Made by a program: the position numbers and the translations under genes. From NCBI RefSeq assembly GCF_051401765.1, contig NW_027480493.1, positions 1,922,001-1,986,000 on the forward strand: DNA of 64,000 nucleotides. Direction: 5' to 3'. Of this stretch, positions 52,501-62,500 are shown one piece after another. The notes under the pieces were generated by a model. The model saw only the letters and a program-made list of their open reading frames with translations, was not told where the DNA came from and searched no databases. This DNA comes from Calliopsis andreniformis (Eukaryota > Arthropoda > Insecta > Hymenoptera > Andrenidae). The number at the start of each line of letters is the position of its first letter. Position 1 is the stretch's first letter.

Positions 52501-54644
52501 TATTGAGGGCTGAGAATTGAGGATTGAGGATTGAGGATTGAGGATTGAGGATTGAAGGTTGAGGATTAAGGATTGAAGATTGAGGACTCAGGATTGAGCA
52601 TTGAGTATTGTGTACTGATAGTTGAGGGTTGAGTGTTGTGAGTTGAGGATTGAGCATTGAATATTGAGAATTGAAGTTTGAGGATTGAGAATTGAGGATT
52701 GAGGATTGAAGATTGAGGGTTAAGGATTGAGGATTGGGGATTGAGGTTCCAGGATTGGAGATTGACTATTGAGGATTGAGGATTGAGGATTAAGGATTGA
52801 GGAACGAGGATTGAGGATTGAGGATGACGGCAGAGGGTTGAGGATTGATGTATGAGGAACGAGGACTGAGGGTTGAGGATTGAGGACGAGGACCGACGGT
52901 TGAGGATTGAGGTTTGAGGATTCAGGATTGAGGACTGATGACTGAGGATTGAGGATTGAGGATTGAGCATTGAGGATCGAGGATTGAAGATTGAAGATTG
53001 AGGACTGGGGATTGAGTATTGAAGATTGAGGATTAAGGATTGAGGATTGGGGATTGAGTATCTAGGATTGGAGATTGATTATTCAGGATTGAAGATTGAG
53101 GATTGAGGATTGAGTATTGAAGATTGAGGATTCAAGATTGAGGATTGTGTATTGAGGATTGAGGATTGAGAATTGAGAATCGAAGATTGAGTATTGAGGA
53201 TTGAAGATTGAGATTTGAGGATTGAGGATTGAGGGTGGAGGATGAAGGCTGAGGGTTGAGGATTGAGGATGGAGGATGAGGGCTGAGGGTTGAGGATTGA
53301 GGTTTGAGTATTGAATACTGAGAATTCAGGATATTCTATTGAGTATTGAGAATTGAGGATTGATGGTCGAGTATTGAGGATTGAGGATTGAGGATTAAGG
53401 GTTGTGGATTGAAGGTTCAGGTTTGAGGATTGACGATTGAGGATTGAGGATTGGGGATTGAGGATTGAGGATTGAGGATTGACGATTGAGGATTGAGGAT
53501 AGAAGATTGAATATCGTGGTCTGAGGATTGAGGATTGAGGGTTGAAGATTGAGAATTGAGGACTGACGATTGAAAATTGAGGACTGAGTATTGAAAACAG
53601 AGGATTGAGGATATTCTATTGAGGATTGAAAACTGAGGATTGAGGATTGAGGATTAAGGGTTAAGTATTGAAGGTTGAGGTTTGAGGATTGACGATTGAG
53701 GATTGAGGATTGGGGATTGAGGATTGAGGATTGATGGTTGAGGTTTGATGATTGATGATTGAAGATTGAGGACTGAGGATTGAGGACTGAGGGGTGAGGA
53801 TGGAGTGCTGTGAATTTATGATTGACAATCGAATATTGAGTGTTGATGCCTGAGGACTGAGGATTGAGCTTCGAGTATTGAGGATTGAGGATTGAGGCAT
53901 GAGGACTGAGGATTGAGGATTGAATATTGAGGATCGAGAATTGATGACTGAGGATTGAGGATCGAGGATTGAGGATTGATTACTGAGGATTGAGGATTGA
54001 GGATTGTGGATTGAGGATTGAGGATTGAGGATTGATTGTTGAGGATTGAAGATTGAGGATTGAGAATTGATGATTGAGGATTGAAGATTGAGTATTCAGG
54101 ATTGAAGATTGACGATTGAGTATTGAAGATTGAAGATTGATGACTGAGGATTGAGGAATGAGGATTGAGGATTGAGGATTGAGGATTGAAGATTGAAGAT
54201 TGAGTATTGAGGATTGAAGATTGAGGATTGAGGATTGAGTATTGAGGATGGAGGATGAGGGCTGAGGGTTGAGGATTGAGGTTTGAGTATTGAATACTGA
54301 GAATTCAGGATATTCTATTGAGTATTGAGAATTGAGGATTGATGGTTGAGTATTGAGGATTGAGGATTCAGTATTGAGGATTGAAGATTGAGGTTTGAGG
54401 ATTGAGGATTGAGAATTGAGGATGAGGACTGAGGGTTGAGGATTGAGGTTTGAGGAACGAGGATTGAGGATTGAGAATTGAGGACTGAGGATTGACGATT
54501 GAGTATTGACGATTGAGTATTGAGGATTGAGGATTGATGACTGAGGATTGAGGATTGTGGATTGAGGATTGAGGATTGAGGATTGATTGTTGAGGATTGA
54601 TTATTGACGATTGAGGATTGAGGATTGAAGATTGAGTGTCGTGG
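49590..54644. repeat. 4.9-5.07-kb higher-order unit 1
   Basis: Landmarks recur in unit 2 at +5065 (49866 to 54931), +5343 (51149 to 56492) and +5219 (52612 to 57831), so the two differ by several large indels. A boxes are at 50170, 50923, 51837, 53322 and 54301. Relative to unit 3 it lacks about 586 bp near 52870. It contains the divergent stretch 53740-53960 and the longest - strand open frame (51500-52657). Confidence 0.82.
53740..53960. repeat. Most divergent heptamer stretch in the window
   Basis: Units here depart furthest from consensus: GAGGGGTGAGGATGG near 53790, GCTGTGAATTTATG near 53807, GACAATCGAATATTG near 53823 and GAGCTTCGAG near 53867. The 7-bp pulse is still visible, so this is old or low-exchange satellite and not an insertion. 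I found no other copy in the window. Confidence 0.65.
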
Positions 54645-57600
54645 ACTGATGATTGTGGATTGAGGATTGTGGATTGTGGATTGAGGGTTGAGGATTGAAG
54701 ATTGAGTATTGAGGATTGAAGATTGAGTATTCAGGATTGAAGATTGAGGATTGAGGATTGAGGCTTGAGGATTGAGGATTGAGGATTGAAGATTGAGGAT
54801 TGGGGATTGAGGATTGAGGATTCAGGATTGAGAATTGAGGATTGAGGATTGAAGGTTGAGGGTTAAGGATTGAGGATTGGGGGTGAGGATCTAGGATTGG
54901 AGATTGACTATTGAGGAATGAGGATTGAGGATTAAGGATTGAGGAACGAGGATTGAGGGTTGAGCATGACGGCTGAGGGTTGAGGATTGATGTATGAGGA
55001 ACGAGGATTGAGGATTGAGGTTTGAGGACTGCGGATTGACGATTGAGTATTGAAGATTGAGGATTGATGACTGAGGATTGAGGATTGAGGATTGAGGATT
55101 GAGGATTGAGGATTGAAGATAGAAGATTGAGTATTGAGGATTGAAGATTGAGGATTGAGGTTTGAGGATTGAGGATTGAGGATGGAGGATGAGGGCTGAG
55201 GGTTGAGGATTGAGGTTTGAGTATTGAATACTGAGAATTCAGGATATTCTATTGAGTATTGAGAATTGAGGATTGATGGTTGAGTATTGAGGATTGAGGA
55301 TTGAGTATTGAGGATTGAAGATTGAGGTTTGAGGATTGAGGATTGAGAATTGAGGATGGAGGATAGAGGATTGAGGATGGAGGATTGGGTGTTGAGGATT
55401 GAAGAATGAGGATTGAGGGTTGAGTGTTGAGGGCTGAGGAATGCAGATTGGGTATTGAGGATTGAGGATTGAAGATTGAGGATTAAGGATTGAGGATTGG
55501 GGATTGAGCATTGAGGATTGAAGGTTGAGTATTGAGGATTGAAGATTGACGTTTGAGGATTGAGGATTGAGAATTGAGAATTGAGGATTGAGGGTTGAGG
55601 ATTGAGGACGAGGACCGACGGTTGAGGATTGAGGTTTGAGGATTGAGGATTGAGGACCGATGACTGAGGATTGAGGATTGAGGATTGAGCATTGAGGATT
55701 GAAGATTGAAGATTGAGGACTGGGGATTGAGGATTGAAGATTGAGGATTAAGGATTGAGGATTGGGGATCGAGTATCTAGGATTGGAGATTGATTATTCA
55801 GGATTGAAGTTTGAGGATTGAGGATTGAGGATTTATAATTTTGAATTGAGAATTGAGGATGAGGACTGTGGGTTGAGGATTGAGGTTTGAAGAATGAGGA
55901 TTGAGGATTGAGGATTGAGGATTGAGGATTGAGGATTGAGGATTGAGTTATGGAGATTGAGTATTCATGACTGATTATTGAGGATTGAGGATTGAGTATT
56001 GAGGATTGAGGATTGAAGATTGAGTATTGATGATTGAGGATTGAGGATTGAGGATTGAGTATTGAGGATTGAGGATTCAAGATTGAGGATTGGGGATTGA
56101 GGACTGAGGATTGAGAATTGAGAATCGAAGATTGTGTATTGAGGATTGAAGATTGAGACTTGAGGATTGTGGATTGAGGATGGAGGATGAAGGCTGAGGG
56201 TTGAGGATTGAGGATGGAGGATGAGGGCTGAGGGTTGAGGATTGAGGTTTGAGTATTGAATACTGAGAATTCAGGATATTCTATTGAGTATTGTGAATTG
56301 AGGATTGATGGTCGAGTATTGAGGATTGAGGATTGAGTATTGAGGATTGAAGATTGAGGTTTGAGGATTGAGGATTGAGAATTGAGGATGAGGACTGAGG
56401 GTTGAGGATTGAGGTTTGAGGAACGAGGATTGAGGATTGAGAATTGAGGACTGAGGATTGACGATTGAGTATTGAGGATTGAGGATTGATGACTGAGGAT
56501 AGAGGATTGAGGATTGAGGATTGGGTATTGAGGATTGAAGAATGAGGATTGACGATTCAGGATTGAGGATTGAGGATTGAAGATTGAGTATTGAGGATTG
56601 AAGGTTGAAGATTGAGTATTGAGGATTGTGGATTGTGGATTGAGGGTTGAGGATTGAAGATTGAGTATTGAGGATTTAAGATTGAGTATTCAGGATTGAA
56701 GATTGAGGATTGAGGATTGAGGCTTGAGGATTGAGTATTGAGGATTGAAGATTGAGGATTGGGGATTGAGGATTGAGGATTGAGAATTGAGGATTGAGGA
56801 TTGAAAATTGAGGATTAAGGATTGAGGATTGGGGATTGAGGATCTGGGATTGGAGATTGAGCATTGAGGATTGAGGATTGAGGTTTGCGGATTGAGGAAC
56901 GAGGATTGAGTATTGAGGATGATGGCTGAGGGATGAGGATTGATGTTTGAGGAACGAGGATTGAAGATTGAGGATTGAGGACTGCGGATTGACGATTGAG
57001 TACTGAAGATTGAGGATTGATGACTGAGGATTGAGGATTGAGGATTGAGGGTTGAGGATTGAGGATTGAAGATTGAAGATTGAGTATTGAGGATTGAAGA
57101 TTGAGGATTGGGGATTCAGGATTGAGGATGGAGGATGAGGGCTGAGGGTTGAGGATTGAGGTTTGAGTATTGAATACTGAGAATTCAGGATATTCGATTG
57201 AGTATTGAGAATTGAGGATTGATGGATGAGTATTGAGGATTGAGGATTGAGTATTGAAGATTGAGGATTGAGGTTTGAGGATTGAGGATTGAGAATTGAG
57301 GATGAGGACTGAGGGTTGAGGATTGAGGTTTGAGGAACGAGGATTGAGGATTGAGAATTGAGGACTGAGGATTGACGATTGAGTAATGAGGATTGAGGAT
57401 TGATGACTGAGGATTGAGGATTGAGGATTGAGGATTGAGGACTGAAGATTGAGGATTGAGGACTGTGGACTGAGGGTTGAGGATTGAGGTTTGAGAAATG
57501 AGGATTGAGGATTGCGGATTGAGGATTAAGAATTGAGAATTGAGGGTCGAGGGTTGAAGATAGAAGATTGAGGTTTGAGGATTGTAGATTGAAGATTGAG

Positions 57601-59546
57601 GACAGAATGTTGAGGGTAGAGTATTGCGAACTGATGTTTGGGACGTGAGATTTGAAGATTGAAGATTGAGGATTGTGTATAGAATACTGAGAACTGAGGA
57701 TTTTCTATTGAGGGCTGAGAATTGAGGATTGAGGATTGAGGATTGAGAATTGAGGATTGAGGATTGAGGATTGAAGGTTGAGGATTAAGGATTGAATATT
57801 GAGGACTCAGGATTGAGCATTGAGTATTGTGTACTGATAGTTGAGGGTTGAGTGTTGTGAGTTGAGGATTGAGCATTGAATATTGAGAATTGAAGTTTGA
57901 GGATTGAGAATTGAGGATTGAGGATGACGGCTGAGGGTTGAGGATTGATGTATGAGGAACGAGGATTGAGGATTGAGGATTGAGGACTGCGGATTGACGA
58001 TTGAGTATTGAAGATTGAGGATTGATGACTGAGGATTGAGGATTGAGGATTGAGGATTGGGTATGAGGATTGAGGATTGAAGATTGAGGATTGATGACTG
58101 AGGATTGAGGATTGAGGATTGGGGATTGAGGATTGAGGATTGAGGATTGAAGATAGAAGATTGAGTATTGAGGATTGAAGATTGAGGATTGAGGTTTGAG
58201 GAATGAGGATTGAGGATGGAGGATGAGGGCTGAGGGTTGAGGATTGAGGTTTGAGTATTCAATACTGAGAATTCAGGATATTCTATTGAGTATTGAGAAT
58301 TGAGGATTGATGGTTGAGTATTGAGGATTGAGGATTGAGTATTGAGGATTGAAGATAGAGGTTTGAGGATTGAGGATTGAGAATTGAGGATGGAGGATAG
58401 AGGATTGAGGATTGAGGATTGGGTATTGAGGATTGAAGAATGAGGATTGAGGGTTGAGGGTTGAGTACTGAGGATTGCAGATTGGGTATTGAGGATTGAG
58501 GATTGAAGATTGAGGATTAAGGATTGAGGATTGGGGATCGAGGATTCAGGATTGATGGTTGAGTATTGAGGATTGAAGATTGACGTTGAGGATTGAGGAT
58601 TGAGAATTGAGAATTGATGATTGAGGGTTGAGGATTGAGGACGAGGACCGACGGTTGAGGATTGATGTTTGAGGATTCAGGATTGAGGACTGATGACTGA
58701 GGATTGAGGATTGAGGATTGAGCATTGAGGATTGAGCATTGAAGATTGAAGATTGAGGACTGGGGATTGAGTATTGAAGATTGAGGATTAAGGATTGAGG
58801 ATTGGGGATTGAGTATCTAGGATTGGAGATTGATTATTCAGGATTGAAGATTGAGGATTGAGGATTGAGTATTGAAGATTGAGGATTCAAGATTGAGGAT
58901 TGGGTATTGAGGATTGAGGATTGAGAATTGAGAATCGAAGATTGAGTATTGAGGATTGAAGATTGAGGTTTGAGGATTGAGGATTGAGGATGGAGGATGA
59001 AGGCTGAGTGTTGAGGATTGAGGATGGAGGATGAGGGCTGAGGGTTGAGGATTGAGGTTTGAGTATTGAATACTGAGAATTCAGGATATTCTATTGAGTA
59101 TTGAGAATTGAGGATTGATGGTCGAGTATTGAGGATTGAGGATTGAGGATTAAGGGTTGAGGATTGAAGGTTCAGGATTGAGGATTGACGATTGAGGGTT
59201 GAGGATTGGGGATTGAGGATTGAGGATTGAGGATTGACGATTGAGGATTGAGGATAGAAGATTGAATATCGTGGTCTGAGGATTGAGGATTGAGGGTTGA
59301 AGATTGAGAATTGAGGACTGACGATTGAAAATTGAGGACTGAGTATTGAAAACAGAGGATTGAGGATATTCTATTGAGGATTGAAAACTGAGGATTGAGG
59401 ATTGAGGATTAAGTGTTAAGGATTGAAGGTTGAGGTTTGAGGATTGACGATTGAGGATTGAGGATTGGGTATGAGGACTGCAGAATGAGGATTGACGATT
59501 CAGGATTGAGGATTGAGGATTGAAGATTGAGTATTGAGGATTGAAG
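54645..59546. repeat. 4.9-kb higher-order unit 2
   Basis: Agrees with unit 3 at a constant offset of 4902 from about 54658 to about 57500: A boxes 55235, 56267 and 57181 correspond to 60137, 61169 and 62083. After that small indels shift the offset to 4888 (B marker) and 4938 (A box 58269 versus the altered box 63207). An A box at 59077 and box class E near 59363 lie at the end. The A box at 57181 reads GGATATTCGATTG, as do 51837 and 62083. Confidence 0.87.
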
Positions 59547-62500
59547 GTTGATGATTGTGGATTGAGGATTGTGGATTGTGGATTGAGGGTTGAGGATTGA
59601 AGATTGAGTATTGAGGATTGAAGATTGAGTATTCAGGATTGAAGATTGAGGATTGAGGATTGAGGCTTGAGGATTGAGGATTGAGGATTGAAGATTGAGG
59701 ATTGGGGATTGAGGATTGAGGATTCAGGATTGAGAATTGAGGATTGAGGATTGAAGGTTGAGGGTTAAGGATTGAGGATTGGGGGTGAGGATCTAGGATT
59801 GGAGATTGACTATTGAGGATTGAGGATTGAGGATTAAGGATTGAGGAACGAGGATTGAGGGTTGAGCATGACGGCTGAGGGTTGAGGATTGATGTATGAG
59901 GAACGAGGATTGAGGATTGAGGTTTGAGGACTGCGGATTGACGATTCAGTATTGAAGATTGCGGATTGATGACTGAGGATTGAGGATTGAGGATTGAGGA
60001 TTGAGGATTGAGGATTGAAGATAGAAGATTGAGTATTGAGGATTGAAGATTGAGGATTGAGGTTTGAGGATTGAGGATTGAGGATGGAGGATGAGGGCTG
60101 AGGGTTGAGGATTGAGGTTTGAGTATTGAATACTGAGAATTCAGGATATTCTATTGAGTATTGAGAATTGAGGATTGATGGTTGAGTATTGAGGATTGAG
60201 GATTGAGTATTGAGGATTGAAGATTGAGGTTTGAGGATTGAGGATTGAGAATTGAGGATGGAGGATAGAGGATTGAGGATGGAGGATTGGGTGTTGAGGA
60301 TTGAAGAATGAGGATTGAGGGTTGAGTGTTGAGGGCTGAGGAATGCAGATTGGGTATTGAGGATTGAGGATTGAAGATTGAGGATTAAGGATTGAGGATT
60401 GGGGATTGAGCATTGAGGATTGAAGGTTGAGTATTGAGGATTGAAGATTGACGTTTGAGGATTGAGGATTGAGAATTGAGAATTGAGGATTGAGGGTTGA
60501 GGATTGAGGACGAGGACCGACGGTTGAGGATTGAGGTTTGAGGATTGAGGATTGAGGACCGATGACTGAGGATTGAGGATTGAGGATTGAGCATTGAGGA
60601 TTGAAGATTGAAGATTGAGGACTGGGGATTGAGGATTGAAGATTGAGGATTAAGGATTGAGGATTGGGGATCGAGTATCTAGGATTGGAGATTGATTATT
60701 CAGGATTGAAGTTTGAGGATTGAGGATTGAGGATTTATAATTTTGAATTGAGAATTGAGGATGAGGACTGTGGGTTGAGGATTGAGGTTTGAAGAATGAG
60801 GATTGAGGATTGAGGATTGAGGATTGAGGATTGAGGATTGAGGATTGAGTTATGAAGATTGAGTATTCATGACTGATTATTGAGGATTGAGGATTGAGTA
60901 TTGAGGATTGAGGATTGAAGATTGAGTATTGATGATTGAGGATTGAGGATTGAGGATTGAGTATTGAGGATTGAGGATTCAAGATTGAGGATTGGGGATT
61001 GAGGACTGAGGATTGAGAATTGAGAATCGAAGATTGTGTATTGAGGATTGAAGATTGAGACTTGAGGATTGTGGATTGAGGATGGAGGATGAAGGCTGAG
61101 GGTTGAGGATTGAGGATGGAGGATGAGGGCTGAGGGTTGAGGATTGAGGTTTGAGTATTGAATACTGAGAATTCAGGATATTCTATTGAGTATTGTGAAT
61201 TGAGGATTGATGGTCGAGTATTGAGGATTGAGGATTGAGTATTGAGGATTGAAGATTGAGGTTTGAGGATTGAGGATTGAGAATTGAGGATGAGGACTGA
61301 GGGTTGAGGATTGAGGTTTGAGGAACGAGGATTGAGGATTGAGAATTGAGGACTGAGGATTGACGATTGAGTATTGAGGATTGAGGATTGATGACTGAGG
61401 ATAGAGGATTGAGGATTGAGGATTGGGTATTGAGGATTGAAGAATGAGGATTGACGATTCAGGATTGAGGATTGAGGATTGAAGATTGAGTATTGAGGAT
61501 TGAAGGTTGAAGATTGAGTATTGAGGATTGTGGATTGTGGATTGAGGGTTGAGGATTGAAGATTGAGTATTGAGGATTTAAGATTGAGTATTCAGGATTG
61601 AAGATTGAGGATTGAGGATTGAGGCTTGAGGATTGAGTATTGAGGATTGAAGATTGAGGATTGGGGATTGAGGATTGAGGATTGAGAATTGAGGATTGAG
61701 GATTGAAAATTGAGGATTAAGGATTGAGGATTGGGGATTGAGGATCTGGGATTGGAGATTGAGCATTGAGGATTGAGGATTGAGGTTTGCGGATTGAGGA
61801 ACGAGGATTGAGTATTGAGGATGATGGCTGAGGGATGAGGATTGATGTTTGAGGAACGAGGATTGAAGATTGAGGATTGAGGACTGCGGATTGACGATTG
61901 AGTACTGAAGATTGAGGATTGATGACTGAGGATTGAGGATTGAGGATTGAGGGTTGAGGATTGAGGATTGAAGATTGAAGATTGAGTATTGAGGATTGAA
62001 GATTGAGGATTGGGGATTCAGGATTGAGGATGGAGGATGAGGGCTGAGGGTTGAGGATTGAGGTTTGAGTATTGAATACTGAGAATTCAGGATATTCGAT
62101 TGAGTATTGAGAATTGAGGATTGATGGATGAGTATTGAGGATTGAGGATTGAGTATTGAAGATTGAGGATTGAGGTTTGAGGATTGAGGATTGAGAATTG
62201 AGGATGAGGACTGAGGGTTGAGGATTGAGGTTTGAGGAACGAGGATTGAGGATTGAGAATTGAGGACTGAGGATTGACGATTGAGTATTGAGGATTGAGG
62301 ATTGATGACTGAGGATTGAGGATTGAGGGTTGAGGATTGAGGACTGAAGATTGAGGATTGAGGATTGTGGACTGAGGGTTGAGGATTGAGGTTTGAGAAA
62401 TGAGGATTGAGGATTGCGGATTGAGGATTAAGAATTGAGAATTGAGGGTCGAGGGTTGAAGATAGAAGATTGAGGTTTGAGGATTGTAGATTGAAAATTG

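Noticed and set aside
51500..52657. A 385-codon - strand open frame as a real protein gene
   Set aside because: All three frames give the same NPQSSIL-type peptide. Starts and stops fall wherever a CAT or a stop-making variant (TTAAGGA, CTAGGA, GATTATTG) occurs, related copies have different lengths, and there is no gene-like flank.
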